From: Reticulascus tulasneorum
Lineage: Eukaryota > Ascomycota > Sordariomycetes > Glomerellales > Reticulascaceae
Reading direction: 5' to 3'
Assembly (NCBI GenBank): GCA_001557505.1
Contig: LSAX01000001.1
Coordinates: forward strand, 3,782,001-3,846,000
Length of the DNA stretch: 64,000 nt
In this document: one piece after another, positions 23,090 to 34,260 of the stretch
Position numbering within the stretch: position 1 is the first letter of the stretch
How the letters are laid out: each line of letters begins with the position of its first letter
Program-made: the position numbers and the translations under genes
Notes under the pieces: generated by a model
What the model was told of the DNA's origin: nothing
What the model saw: only the letters and a program-made list of their open reading frames with translations
The model's database searches: none

Positions 23090-25144
23090 TCACCTCTCAC
23101 AGGCATACTGATCCAAACTGCTCTTCGAGCACGTGTACCCAGGCCATGGTGCATCCCAAGGCCCCATGGCGGTCCTGTAGTTATACCATTTCGGTTTCTC
23201 ATTCCACTGGAACAAGTCCTCCATCGCCGACGCCACCTTCACCAGTTTTGCCTCGCCAAAATGTCTGCCGTAGACACAGATCCCAAACGGCGTCGAATAC
23301 CCATCAAGCCCGATGGGCACCGAGGCAATCGGATAACCTGCATAGGATGGGAGCGCTGCGCACGCATTCCCCTGACCTCCGTCACGCCCGTTCGGTATTA
23401 GAATGCCGTCGAGCTCGACGACTGTTCCGTTCTCGAGGGTGTAAGCGTGGGCGCTGTCAATAGCTTGACGGGCAGTGAACCGGCCCCAGCCGAAGGCGGT
23501 CCAGAACGCCGTGCCCAGCGTGCCGTTCGTCGCGACGCCGCTATCGTAAAAGCTCTGTCCTGTTTTGGTGTCCCACCACCACGTGCCGTTGCCCAGCGAG
23601 CCGGTCGTCTCGTTGTGGGCATCGTTCCACTCGGCCATCTCGGCAAGAGTGCTCATGCCGTAGCGCTCGTCATCTTCGGGGAAGGTCCAGTTCTTCAGCC
23701 ACTCGCCGTATCCGACGGCAAGAAGAGTGCTGAAGGCGATGGCGTGGTTGAACTCCGGGGGTATACTTGTCGGGTGACCGGAGCCGTAAGGGTTGGCGAT
23801 GTCCGCAAAGGGGTTGTGCGACTATAGAGTGTTAAGACCAGCGCGAGGGGAACCAAGAAACTCGGGAGCGCATACTGTGATGTTGAAAATCTCCGCGCCG
23901 GCGGCTTCCAGTTCACGAATTCGCCCTTCATATGCCTCCCGATGGCCAGGGCTGTTAATGTGCTAACACATCAAACAATTAGTAAGTCAGGGATAACAGC
24001 CACAAGGGCATTACGGTAACATACGCTGTTGGAGGACCAGTAGGCGTCCCATGGCAGGCCTAGCTTCATGCCGCGCAGTGCCTCTTTATCGACTACTTCA
24101 GCAGCATAGCCATTCTCTGGAGAATGGCCGACTGCCTGGAACGTAAGATTGTCATAATGGTCAACGCCCGTCATGATATCGAGCAGAATGGCGGCGTCTT
24201 TGATGGACCGTACCAAGGGCCCAGGAGTGTCATGCCAGTAACTACCAGTCACGATACCATGGCGAGACATGAGCCCCGGAGTAGACTTGATGGTATATAA
24301 ACCCAGCTGACCCGATGGATGTACAAGAGAGCTAAAACAAGTCAGCATCACCGTCTCCTAAGTATAAAGCAGGTTACTGGTCGCCTACCCGTAGGTCTCG
24401 CTGCCAAGTGCAACGGCAACTTGGTTGGACCGGACCGCCACTACAGAGCCACTGCTGCTACCAGCGGTAGGTTGCGTGAGATTGAAGACGTTTCTCGTCT
24501 GGCCAGTCCTGCTTGAATATCCACTGGCGTAGTTAGTCAGAGCGCGATGATCTGCCGCTTCCGACATGGTGGTGTGTCCCAAGAGGACACCACCGGCGGC
24601 GCGCATTTTTACGACGACTGTGGCCTCGGACGAGTATTTGCCCCCCAGGAGCACCAAAGTCCCCTCGCTGGTGTTATGCTTGTCATCTGTGTAATAGTTG
24701 TCTTTGACCAGGAAGGGGATGCCGTGCATTGGGCTGCGGATCCCGCTAGCTGCCCTTTCCTCATCCATGGCAGCGGCGATGGCGAGGGCATCCGGATTGA
24801 CCTCGCTGATTGAATGGAGGTACCTACACCGTTCGGTATTAGTCAAATTTTGCCGCACGTATCTCAGGGAGACATGGCTTGCTCGTTAGTCTGCTCAATC
24901 CGAGCAAGATAGCACGTCACCAGGTCTTGGCTTGTGAGCTTGCCCTCGACCATCCATTGTTGAAGAGTATCTATCGTGGCATCTTCGATGTCGATGCCCT
25001 TACATAGCGGCACTAAGAAGATCAGCACGGGTGAACCACCATGTTGTTGGGATATCTGGGCTAATCACGCGGGAATGGGTCACAGCCAGCAGCGGCCGCG
25101 GTGACGGCTACCAAGGCCAGGACGATTATTGACAGTGAACGCAT
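23090..25144 (-). CDS. Secreted amidase, amidase-signature (AS) family
   Basis: Six exons on the minus strand: 25144-25069, 25012-24874, 24823-24389, 24331-24025, 23962-23876 and 23821-23090, giving 591 aa. A signal peptide is evident (MRSLSIIVLALVAVTAAAAG). The AS core shows the Lys of HGIPFLVKDNYYT (Lys-112), the Gly/Ser loop TAGSSSGS (cis-Ser about 195) and ALGSETYGSLVHPSGQ (nucleophile Ser-218), the complete Ser-cisSer-Lys triad. Residue 216 is Tyr in place of the more usual Asp/Asn/Gly. The C-terminal part contains GRHFGEAKLVKVASAMED, typical of fungal GatA-like amidases. Known chemistry: hydrolysis of carboxylic amides; the substrate is not predictable. Introns are 50-62 bp. A TATA element lies 80 bp upstream. 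Being secreted, it is unlikely to act as tRNA amidotransferase subunit A. Confidence 0.92.
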
Positions 25145-25223
25145 AGTGCCGCGGGATTACTAGTCGCAACGACTTGACTGGATCTGACTTGTATCGCATC
25201 TGACCCAGCGGGTCCAGATCGCC

Positions 25224-25231
25224 ATTATATA
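25224..25231 (-). promoter_or_regulatory. TATA box of the amidase gene
   Basis: TATATAAT on the minus strand, 80 bp upstream of the amidase ATG at 25144. Confidence 0.5.
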
Positions 25232-25825
25232 CACTTCATCTTGCGCGAATATCACTGACTTGCTCGTAATGCCAATGACACCGGGCGTTAAAATTTGTTA
25301 CTATCTGCGGAGCCTGCCAGTGTTCGCACCTAGACCTGGCCGGCTTGATCCGCCGTAATTTTGTGCTGATAAGAGGGCTGCGAGCAACCGGCCGGGTTCA
25401 ACAACCCGACCGGCAAAGATGATGCCAGGCCGCAAGCGTAGGCCCACCCGGAAATCTTGTCGAAATTCCGACACGATTGTGAGGGAGGATGCAGCAGACG
25501 GATGTGCTACATGAGTCAAACCACCGATCTTGGATTATAAACGTAATGAAAGAAGCTGTCATCGATGTTGATATCTTGGATCCACTATGTGAGGTTATGT
25601 TTATGTATATACTCAAGCCAGAACTTGAACATTTCCGAACATGTTTGCTACCAAGCAACTCATTTTTCATGCCAGGCCAATCAAGTTACATGATGCTTGG
25701 TTACGGTCACGTGTTTACGGGTGCCTCGACATTTGACCATCTTTCCCTTCGCTTCTGACTTTACGAAAGAAGTTGCTTTAGAGTCCACGCTCTCCAATAC
25801 ACTTTTAGCCAGACAATATATGTAG

Positions 25826-26389
25826 TTAGCGGGTGTTAATCTTTGTGTGTTTGGCTGGCTGTGGTGAAGCTCTTCTTATCTGTCCCCCTCGCTGGCAGCA
25901 TTCAGTGACCACAATCATACGTAACCAGTGCACAGGGATTCCCTTCACGCCAAGGCAAGTTCGCAACTGACGGCACTGGACGCAAGCATTGTGGCCTCCG
26001 ACAAGCTGGGCAATTCCCACATCGAAACCTCGGCGTCCGTCACAAAAGTTCTTCCTACAGGTTAGTGGCAAGTTAGGGTACCTTAGGTACCTAGAATACA
26101 AAGTGGCATCCTCAGCCACAAGCGCCCCAGCCACACACACCGCATTTTGATTGCCCTTGCTGCTTCCGGCAATTGCTGGCTTTGCCGGACCAGTCCCATC
26201 CGACAATGGCTTCCGCTGGAGGTGAGGATGCAATATGACGGCATGAATGATTGTGATAGCTTCAATTTCTTTCATAGTCCGTAAGCTCCTAATCAAGATT
26301 ATCTGCTTTGTCATTTCAGAATACTGCAGGTGAACCAACTCAGGGCGAGGAGCAATAGGAATATTTCCAGAATGCAAGCGAAACACCAT
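25826..26389 (-). CDS. Possible small cysteine-rich protein (uncertain)
   Basis: A 187-codon minus-strand frame. Its last 75 codons are unusual for chance sequence: KNFCDGRRGFDVGIAQL, then ACVQCRQLRTCLGVKG, then TECCQRGG, giving seven cysteines in a compact region. A 45-bp insert just upstream (26050-26094) has a GTACCT donor, an ACTAAC branch site and a CTGTAG acceptor, all typical of local introns, and is a multiple of three so the frame stays open either way. The N-terminal part has no clear signal peptide or family resemblance, so the start and any further exons are unresolved. It may be a small lineage-specific protein or chance. No function is proposed. Confidence 0.25.
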   Translation of the reverse strand: MVFRLHSGNIPIAPRPELVHLQYSEMTKQIILIRSLRTMKEIEAITIIHAVILHPHLQRKPLSDGTGPAKPAIAGSSKGNQNAVCVAGALVAEDATLYSRYLRYPNLPLTCRKNFCDGRRGFDVGIAQLVGGHNACVQCRQLRTCLGVKGIPVHWLRMIVVTECCQRGGQIRRASPQPAKHTKINTR

Positions 26390-26777
26390 GTCGGTTTCGC
26401 TACACGATCCTTTATGCCTTAGCCATCTCGCGACATATCAAGGTAATTCACGTCGCGACGCAGGCAACTCTATTGGTAGATCATTACATTTGAATATTGG
26501 TGACTGCAGGGCCTTCTCCCTTCTGGCGAAAACAAAGAATATACAGTTAGAACCCTCCGAAAACGTAACAGATTCGATCCTGGCCCAGGAACAAGGACAA
26601 TAGGAGGCGAAATCCTCATATTCCTGAACTCCATCCCGGGTAACTTAACGCCATAAAATTTCCACACGAGGTATCATTTTCCCATAGTCCACACCAGACC
26701 CACCCCTTGTAAACCCCTTAGGTTTCATAGCTCCTGCCAACCTTAAACCGCCCCATAGACAGCTGCCACATCGAAGA

Positions 26778-27393
26778 TTACTTGCCCGGTGGCGGGCCAG
26801 TAGGAGGCGAGTAGACGTCTCGCTGGTACGCGTTCTGCGGCTGCTGGAGCTGGATGCCCTCGTTATGGCCGCCGTAGTAGCCGTCATTGGGGTTGAAGGT
26901 CGTGCCAGTGTACTGGTTCTGCACAGGCGGCTGCCCATATGCCGGTGGCGGGGCCTGGTAACCTTGACCGTAGGCGTTTTGGCCGCCGTTCTGAGGATAT
27001 GCTTGGCCCTGTTTGTTCTGGTTCGCCATCCAGCCGGTTCCGTACATGGGGTTAAGACCTCTCTTGCGTCGGCGACGAGCGTTGACGCAGCTATGCTATG
27101 GTCAGCTGCTAGCGACAATATCGAGCACTGATGAACTTACCCTATCAATACGAGCGAGACTATGACGACGATGACGAGCACTCCAGCGAGCACCCATCTC
27201 CCCCACCAGTACCACGAGCTTCTGGGATAGCATCGATTGCCGCTGCGATAATAGCCACTCTGGCAACGGGTGCCAAATTGTCTGCGCAGAATCGTCAGCG
27301 TCCGTAGCTACAGGACAGAAGAAATCGCAGGCTGCGAAGAGACAAGTTGACATACCTCTTGGCGAGCTCGCCAACTACTGTGAGAGCTTCCAT
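26778..27393 (-). CDS. RCR-family membrane protein (chitin deposition / Congo red resistance type)
   Basis: Exons 27393-27356, 27281-27141 and 27090-26778 (minus) give 163 aa. The first exon encodes only 12 residues plus part of a codon. The segment CQSGYYRSGNRCYPRSSWYW precedes a membrane helix (GRWVLAGVLVIVVIVSLVLIG), followed at once by VNARRRRKRGLNPMYGTGWM and a cytosolic tail rich in Pro, Gln, Asn, Gly and Tyr (QAPPPAYGQPPVQNQY). This layout matches the fungal RCR domain (Pfam PF12273). Known: yeast Rcr1 in the ER lowers chitin deposition and Rcr2 acts in plasma-membrane protein sorting; the tail PPxY-like motifs bind Rsp5. Here PPAYG and PPTGPP are in the tail. Inference: a cell-wall or trafficking regulator. 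Confidence 0.85.
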
Positions 27394-29513
27394 TTTGATG
27401 GTTCTGTGTTTGTTTCCCAACTAATCGATGGAAAGCAGAGTGTGATGTTGATGTTAATGGAGTTGGTAGGAAAGTGGTTGCTTGCGATCGCTGGGACTTT
27501 AAAAAGTGGGAGGCTGATTGAGGTCCAAGTGCTCGGCCGGTCGGTCTATGACGTTATTGGTGGTGACTGACGTCGTGTTTCAGTGCAGAGGGGACCCTTT
27601 GATAAAATATAAATGCAGGCAGGTATTGATGAACAACCAACCGCAAGCTTCGATAGGACAGAGTGTGCGAATAGAGGGGGAAAGCAAGGTGAGAAAATCG
27701 GATGGACGGATCGAGCAGCAATTATGTAGTCACAGCCAAGAAGACGAAGAGGCAGATCATGGCTGGGCACTTGCGTGTCTCTGCATTCATTCACTGAATT
27801 CCACATGTCGCACGCGGTAGCGGGGATCCGGCGGTGGCTGTGCAGCAAAAGGGCGAGCATCATGGGGTTCACGCTGTCAGATCTTGTCACACCCTGTCTC
27901 CCAGGTCATCTTTTTGCCCGACACCATGGCCGATGCGAGGCTTGGACTGCTGCGCGTTTCTGGCCCCTTCATTGGGCCAAATGTCCACCAACAGGGGCCA
28001 AGCGCAGGTAGCTCTGCACGCAGACCGCCATCGCCGAGAGATGGTTTCTGAGAAATTTGATTTCGCTGGACTGTCGGCAGGTCCCCCATTGTCATCCGGG
28101 GGCGTATAGCGTATTCGATCGGAGGTAAGTTATTTGGCAAGCCTCGGTAGGCGGCCCTGGTGCTTACGGCGACCCCTTCGAACTCAAATCGAATTCTTTT
28201 CTTATTCTTACATCTCCAACTTTCTCGGAATACCGAAATACGTAGCTCCAAAGGTCAAACCTGATCGACCCTCTGGCAGAGCTTCTCTGCGTGTCCTGCA
28301 ATCTCCCGGGTTCCCCGACCAACCAACAACAACCCAGCTCTGGAGGATTTGGAGGGCCTTTTGGTGGCATTTCTGCCTTACCAAAGATAATTCGAGTTGG
28401 TAACTCCTTCCGGATCCACACCAGAAAGATGTCGTGCACCGCCATGGAGCACGGTCTGCGCATGTGGCGTTGAACGAGTATTCGGCATCCCCAACGAGGA
28501 GGCCCTGACAAGGCGGTAACGAACGACTCAGGCCCCCGCGAAGGAGATGCTAGTACCATATCTTCTAGATCAATCCCGTTGGTGTTCCTGCATTCCACTG
28601 CTTCGCCCAAGGCGCATCTGGTCCACTTCTTCAAGACCTAGCCGCTGGTGCGTCTGCTAGTTGGCAGCGTTAAAGGACATGCTTGGCGAATTCCAGATTC
28701 CATCGTGACTGCGGCTCAGCGCCATATTGTCTACCGGCATGCAGGGGCTTGGAGGAATAGGGAGTGGCTTGAACCCAGGTTCTTGCACAAAAGGTTTGCA
28801 TTTTCCCAAAGGGGTCTTGGGAACGAACGCCTTTGATATAAAGCCAACAACAGCCCCATGCCTCACTGCCCCCGGCGCGGCCAACAGTACAAATGGGTAA
28901 CAGTCAAACCTGGGAATCGAGAGACAGCTCACATTTGGAAACAACAAACCTGGAATCAAAAGTCTACGAGCGGCTAGGATACTGAAGTTAGCAGCGTCCA
29001 TGGCCTGCTCAGCTCCTGGTGCCAAGAGTACGATCTCCATCATCAAAGAGATTTGCTTTGTTTGAAGAGCTCGCCCCATGCTATCTACATAACATTTATA
29101 AGAAAGAAGCCACCAACATGGCCAAGGATTAGTTGCCAAAACCCCGTGATGAGAGCCATATCCTGTTACGTGGCTGTTACGAAAAACCTTGAGTGGATTG
29201 GTCTAATGATACAATTCCCTTCTTCAAGAGAAACCCGGCCATCCTCAATATCAAAAGCCTTCCTTACCAAGGACACGTCGGATACCCAGTACTAGGCTTC
29301 GAGACTGAGACCCAAAAGTCCCGTATTTCATGACCATCATTACCCGCATTATACTTGTCCCTCAAGCCGGAGAGCCATGCGTTCCAAACCCAAATGCCAT
29401 CCATCAATTACTTTTTAATGCCACAGGCGCCAGCCTGGCCAGAAAGATATGCACGTAACGCCCTGCGCCTCCAGCTAAGCCGATCAACACCCCATACCTT
29501 AGAAATTGGCGCA
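27394..29513. other. 2.1-kb intergenic region
   Basis: Upstream flank of the RCR gene and downstream flank of the 167-aa gene. Two consecutive minus-strand ORFs (29139-28657 and 28634-28164, about 160 codons each) were inspected; neither shows domains, signal peptides or convincing splice continuity. Nothing else was recognised. Confidence 0.4.
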
Positions 29514-30212
29514 TCACTTCGGGTACGTGTATCTGGCGTGACCACGCTCGGCTGCCTTCTGGTCGGCAATCGCCTGTGCCTGCTGGCGCGCGGCGAGCTG
29601 CGCGATCTTCTCTCTCGCCTTCATAAGGCTGCTGTTATCTTGCTGCTTCAGCTTCGCTCGGATCTCGTATAGCGCCATTAGGGTAGAGGCTCTATCCAGA
29701 TCGTCCTCGACCTGAAGGTAGACGGGGTAAGATTAGCCAGCCGCGCATCGCTGCGTAAGTTGAAGACCACTCACATCCGAGTCGCGTCGGGGCGTGCCAG
29801 GAATCGAGCCATGAGCAGAGTTCGTCCGCGACAAGGGCGGGCTCAGGAGGATACGACGGCCAAACTTGTCGAACTTCGCGGGCGACGAGTTCCTCGAGTT
29901 CTGAGAAGATTGCGCCCTCCTAAGCTCGTCAGGCCGCTTAGGCACGCCGAGGTGCGATTCCTTTTCGACCTTCTCGATCGCTTTATTCGCCGTCACCAGA
30001 GCGGCGGCAGCGTCGGGTTCCTGCTGGGCGCCAAAATTCGCGATCAGTAGGTGTGTTGCACACGTGCGAAAGTACACGTTGTGACATTCTGGCCAACGAT
30101 GACGCCAGTGGTGTGTGGGATGGGAGACTAGTTTCTGGCAACAAAATCAACATACCGTCGCCTTGAGACTGCTCAGGTCCGCGAGCATCTGCGCCAGCTG
30201 GAGACTCTCCAT
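29514..30212 (-). CDS. Unrecognised 167-aa protein, charged with helical C-terminus
   Basis: Exons 30212-30156, 30023-29775 and 29711-29514 (minus) give 167 aa. The acceptor of the second exon could be 3 nt later (30020), changing one residue. The protein starts MESLQLAQMLADLSSLKAT, followed by an Ala-rich helical segment (AAALVTANKAIEKVEKESHL) and then a Ser/Pro/Arg-rich region with likely phosphosites (SRNSSPAKFDKFGRRILLSP, SRTNSAHGSIPGTPRRDSD). It ends with a predicted coiled coil (ASTLMALYEIRAKLKQQDNS and on through KAREKIAQLAARQQAQAIAD). I do not recognise the family. The preserved frame over three exons, the helical ends and the phosphosite-rich linker argue that it is real. It may be a cytoskeletal or complex-associated factor, but that is only a guess from composition. 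Confidence 0.75.
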
Positions 30213-30937
30213 GTCGAAATGTTATTCGGTTCGCAGGTTGTACCTAAGGATAGCTTGGTCATGGAGGGCTTCGTTGCTGAAGCTTTTTGGAATACGGGAG
30301 TAGGCTGGCTGGAGGGTGCCAAAGTAGCAAAAGATGTGGGTAATTTCAGAGACGAAACCCACACACCGTCATTCCGTGCAGTCGCGTGGATTTAGTGTCG
30401 CAAAACCCCGCCATCCTGTCCTGATCTTAGGCAGGCTGGCAGGTGGGTAAACCCCCACATTTGGGACGATTCGGGTAATGTGTGTTGGTGTGCCACTGGA
30501 GGGATGTGCGGCCTGACCCACTAAAGTGTCCCCCTGTAACGTCGAAGAAATGCGCTATTGCGGGTGTCATGTGTGCCTAAGGTTTGGGTGGTTTTCCTTC
30601 CTGCTTCGCCCGACGTGCAGCGGCTTGCGGACGTGCGGGAGACAAAGCGAGCTACCAAAGATCGTGGTGTGTGTGTGTCCGATGCAGCTTTCTGCCACTT
30701 GCGCAATCAATCCTCTGCTCTTTGACTACCTGATTGGGAAGTATAGCGACCACACCACCACGCCCGCCCACACCACTGTTTATTGATCGAGCACTGTGCT
30801 TTGGTCCGAGTTGCGTGCTCGTGCGTCCGAGTCTCCGAGCCAGGAACCAACCCGCTACGACTGCCGATTAACCCCTCTTTGTAGAAATTGCCGGCCCATT
30901 GGAAACCTCGCCGCGAGGTCTGATTTACCTTTACAAG
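30213..30937. other. 725-bp divergent intergenic region
   Basis: Shared promoter region of the 167-aa gene (-) and the FAHD1-type gene (+). No further element was identified. Confidence 0.5.
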
Positions 30938-31779
30938 ATGTCGATGCTATTCCGGAGATCCATATCAACAATGGCATCACTAAAGAGCGCCGGCAAAGTT
31001 GTGTGTGTTGGTCGCAACTACGGGTACGTGCTTCACAATTGCCCCTTTGCTGCAAGAGTCGCCTCGGCTAACCAGAAGCGCGTAGAGACCATGTCAAAGA
31101 GCTCAATAACGTCAGGCCAAAGCAGCCTTTCTTCTTCTTGAAGCCTGCCTCGTCAATCCTCCTTCCCGGAGCTGGGCCCGTCCTCAGGCCAAAGGGAGTC
31201 GACCTACACTTCGAGGTTGAGCTTGCTCTCATTATTGGCAAGCAAGTCAAGGACCTCCCGGCTACAGATGAGCAGGGTGCCATTGATGCCATTGAATGTA
31301 AGCATGGTTTCTATCTTATCCTTTATCATCAGAAAACTCATAGTCATGCAGCATATGCTTTGTCAATTGACATGACAGCCCGAAACGCCCAAGATGAGGC
31401 AAAGAAGAAGGGTCTTCCGTGGGACATTGCCAAGGGCTTTGACACTTTCCTGCCTGTGAGCAGCATCATCAAGAAATCGGCCATCTCAAATCCCCATGAC
31501 GTGGAGATCTTCCTGAAGGTCAACGACGTGACGAAGCAGGATGCGTCAACTAACCTGATGCTGTTCCAAATACCGAGACTGCTGAGTGATATCTCCAAAG
31601 TCATGACTCTCGAGCAGGGCGACATTGTTCTCACCGGAACCCCTGCCGGCGTCGGCTCGGTTGTTCCAGGCGATGTCATGCGAGCTGGCATTCGGGTTGG
31701 TGGCAAGGAGTTGGAAGAGGGCAAAATCGAGGTCTCGGTTGAGGAGTCCACCAGCTCTTATGTGTTCTCGGAGACCTGA
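30938..31779 (+). CDS. FAHD1-type acylpyruvase / oxaloacetate decarboxylase family
   Basis: Exons 30938-31023, 31086-31297 and 31352-31779 give 241 aa. The N-terminus (MSMLFRRSISTMAS) is basic and Ser-rich, like a mitochondrial presequence; a second Met at residue 12 could give a cytosolic form. The fumarylacetoacetate-hydrolase fold is clear: VVCVGRNYGDHVKELNN, FFFLKPASSIL, and the metal ligands in HFEVELAL (Glu-72, Glu-74) and Asp-106 in SIDMTARN, then KGFDTFLPVSS and DIVLTGTPAGVG. Spacing matches human FAHD1 (221-224 aa), known to cleave acylpyruvates and decarboxylate oxaloacetate with Mg2+/Mn2+. The second intron is 54 nt without an in-frame stop, so a retained form would still be open. 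It converges with the HAAO gene. Confidence 0.93.
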
Positions 31780-32022
31780 GATCCAACTGAAACTGAGTGC
31801 CGGGCCATGTAGTCAAGCCTTTTGAAGTTTTGGTAACCTGTCTCCAACAGACCAATTTCTGAGGACTTGGGGATCATCCCAGCAATGACTTGATGGCTTA
31901 CAGCTATAAGCACGAAGGTTGCACGAGCAGTTAGATAGATGTATGTACTTGAGAAGAGATGAAGTATATACAGCTTAAAGTACATACAAACAAAATGAGA
32001 TGAAAACACATCCTCCTGAAAC

Positions 32023-32677
32023 CTACTCTACATTCGGATCCTTGATGCTCCCAGCCTTCGGCGCCGAATCCGCGATCTCACCACATGCCTTGCACTTCCT
32101 CGCCTCCTCGTCCCCCTTGAACGCCTCCACGGCCGCCTTGATCTGCGTTCCCAGATCCGTGCAGTGGAAGGACGCCTCGTGCACCACCTCCTGGCAGTTT
32201 GCGCAATACCAGCGCAAGCGATCGATGGAGTCGGCGGGCCGCTTCTGCTCGAGCACGAGGCCGACCGTGTTGGCGAAGCGGACAGGGTTGTGCGGCGTGT
32301 TGCTGGGCAGCAGGAACATCTCGCCCTCGCCGATGATGATATCCCGGAAGGATCCGCCGTCGACGACTTTGAGGAGCATGGCACCCTGGTATTGGTAGAA
32401 CCATTCGGCCGTCTCGTTGATGTGATAGTCCGTTCTGGCGTTGGGGCCGCCCACGATCTAGGGTAAGGCCGGTTAGTGTCTGGTTACATACGTTAGGTCG
32501 GGTATCAGGGAGAGGTACCATTACTGTGAATTCATCGTTGTAGACACAGTAGTTATTGACTGGTGGTTTGAGAAGGTGAGAGTTCTCTTCGAGCCTACCC
32601 GGAGTTAGTTGAGCGATTCCATGACTCTTCTTACTGTAATCTCACCATTTCGGCAGGTTAACTGGAGTTGAGAGCAT
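32023..32677 (-). CDS. BNA1: 3-hydroxyanthranilate 3,4-dioxygenase
   Basis: Exons 32677-32646, 32594-32519 and 32457-32023 (minus) give 180 aa. The cupin core carries all Fe(II) ligands: His-48 and Glu-54 in [15 protein letters not shown], and His-92 in [10 protein letters not shown], with spacing as in characterised enzymes. The C-terminus has two CxxC pairs (CANC and CKAC), the second metal site found in bacterial and fungal forms. Reaction: ring opening of 3-hydroxyanthranilate to 2-amino-3-carboxymuconate semialdehyde, which closes to quinolinate, in the cytosolic kynurenine route to NAD. The first exon codes only ten residues and a part codon ([10 protein letters not shown]). It converges on the FAHD1-type gene with 243 bp between stops. 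No other NAD-pathway gene is adjacent. Confidence 0.96.
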
Positions 32678-33361
32678 GGTATTTCACTCGCTCTTCAGAA
32701 TCGACAAGCAGTATCCAACAGACGACGTATTGTACCTTATATCGAGGACGGAGAGACTTCAGTTGATTTAACACCTAAATACGCCATGGAACAGGTGAGA
32801 GAAATACGCATTTGTCACCGGGTGGAGCTGGAATGGCCTTCCCGCTCCAGGCATTCTGGACAACATAGGTTTTGCCCCTCATCACTGATGAACTGAACAC
32901 CCGCCCAACTAATCAACTTCGGTACTGTAAGTGAAGATTGTATGTACCCCGCCAAAGCGTTGTTAAGCCGGGTAGAGCAACCACAGCAACCGGGGGTCCA
33001 AGGTCCCCCAGCCACAGTACGAACTACCTAGGTAAGCTGTGTGAGAGAGCGAATCTCAAACGCCATATCCAGCGGACAATGCCACATTGCCGCATGTCTC
33101 CAACTCCCTAGCTCCCTCTCGAGACCCAGACACCACCACACCCCCAGACCATCTCCATCCGCGCACATCTGAGAAGGTTGCGATTTCATAAGACCATTAG
33201 CTCATCCTTCCCTTTTGTCCTTTTGTCCTTTGGTCATCCATCTCCCACCCCTCCGAAGCCTAGCAAGCCCCCTTAAATCGCAGCAAGCTTTCAGCCCCTC
33301 CACATATCCGGAAAACCCTCCTTGCGCCCGAAACTCTATTCGAGGGCCAGAACTCGCTAGA
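32678..33361. other. 684-bp divergent intergenic region
   Basis: Shared upstream region of BNA1 (-) and the CTR gene (+), with a CT-rich stretch before 33362. No specific site (for instance a clear copper-response motif) was recognised. Confidence 0.45.
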
Positions 33362-34103
33362 ATGGATCACTCGCACATGGATCATTCGAAGATGGACCAC
33401 TCTCAGATGGACCACGGAAACATGGGGCACGACGCAATGGGCGAGCGGTGCAGCATGAACGTAAGCTAGCTCCGATCCAAACCCGCTCTCCATCACTTTG
33501 CTGGTAGCTAATGCTGGAACTCGCGACAGATGCTCTTCACCTGGGACACCCAGAACCTCTGCATCGTCTTCCGCCAATGGCATGTCCGCTCTACCACCTC
33601 CCTCGTCTTCTCCCTTCTCCTCGTCGTCGCCCTCACAGCCGGTTACGAAGCGCTCCGCGAAACGAGCCGACGGTACGAGGCCAAAGTCAACAAGCGTGTG
33701 GAGGCGTTACCGAGTAAGTCCCTCTTCCCCGCCAGGCGGCCCTGCTCTCTCTTCCTCCCGCCCCCGGCCAGCACGTTGCTAAGAGTGCTTGAGGTGATGA
33801 TGGAACCCTTGCTGAGACTACGCCTTTCCTCTGGTCAGGACGAAACCAGGTCGAGGCGAGCAAGTCTGCGCACGTCGTCAAGGCGGTGCTTTATGCGCTG
33901 CAGAACTTCTACGCTTTCATGATTATGTGAGTACCTGTTCTATGCCCGTCAATGGGGGGAGGTCAGAGCTGACACTGGAATACAGGTTGATATTCATGAC
34001 TTACAATGGCTGGGTGATGGGTGCGGTTGCGGTTGGTGCGTTCTTGGGATACCTCGTCTTTGGGACCACGACTACTGCTACGAAGGCAAATGCTTGCCAT
34101 TAA
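33362..34103 (+). CDS. CTR-family copper transporter
   Basis: Exons 33362-33460, 33530-33713, 33839-33926 and 33986-34103 give 162 aa. The N-terminus is a Met/His-rich copper-binding repeat (MDHSHMDHSKMDHSQMDHGN). The first membrane helix follows LFTWDTQNLCIVFRQWHVRS (TTSLVFSLLLVVALTAGYEA). The second helix, AVLYALQNFYAFMIM, leads to the M-x3-M motif MLIFMTYNGW across an intron, and the third contains the packing motif G-x3-G (GAFLG). It ends with ANACH, a Cys-His terminus like other CTRs. Known: homotrimer passing Cu(I) across the plasma or vacuolar membrane. Its short length and single MDH repeat block suit a vacuolar/low-affinity Ctr2/Ctr3-like or fungal Ctr4-type protein; location is undecided. 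It converges with the NUDIX gene (157 bp). Confidence 0.95.
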
Positions 34104-34260
34104 TGACTGCGAGATGGATTATGAAGAGAAACATTGCGACAGGCGTGGACATCGTTCCGCCTCGAGTAGGGAATTTTGCGCGCATTATTTGGATCATTTA
34201 GGGCAGCTGTGAGCCACTTGCCACACGTCGCCGTTCTATATCTACAATATATATCTAAAG

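Larger units (their letters stand above)
25145..26777. other. 1.6-kb intergenic region with a possible small gene
   Basis: It contains the amidase promoter and the flank of the RCR gene. The only notable content is a minus-strand reading frame at 25829-26389 with a cysteine-rich end and an intron-like insert; it is listed separately with low confidence. Confidence 0.4.

Noticed and set aside
26570..26590. GATTCGATCCTGG, another B-box-like sequence
   Set aside because: No matching acceptor, D or T stems around it.
28164..29139. Two consecutive minus-strand ORFs of about 160 codons
   Set aside because: No domain, signal peptide or credible intron joins them; composition resembles translated non-coding DNA.
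30938..32677. Idea that the convergent FAHD1-type and BNA1 genes form one kynurenine-degradation unit
   Set aside because: Acylpyruvase chemistry is not a step between 3-hydroxyanthranilate and NAD, no other pathway gene is nearby, and convergence alone is weak evidence.
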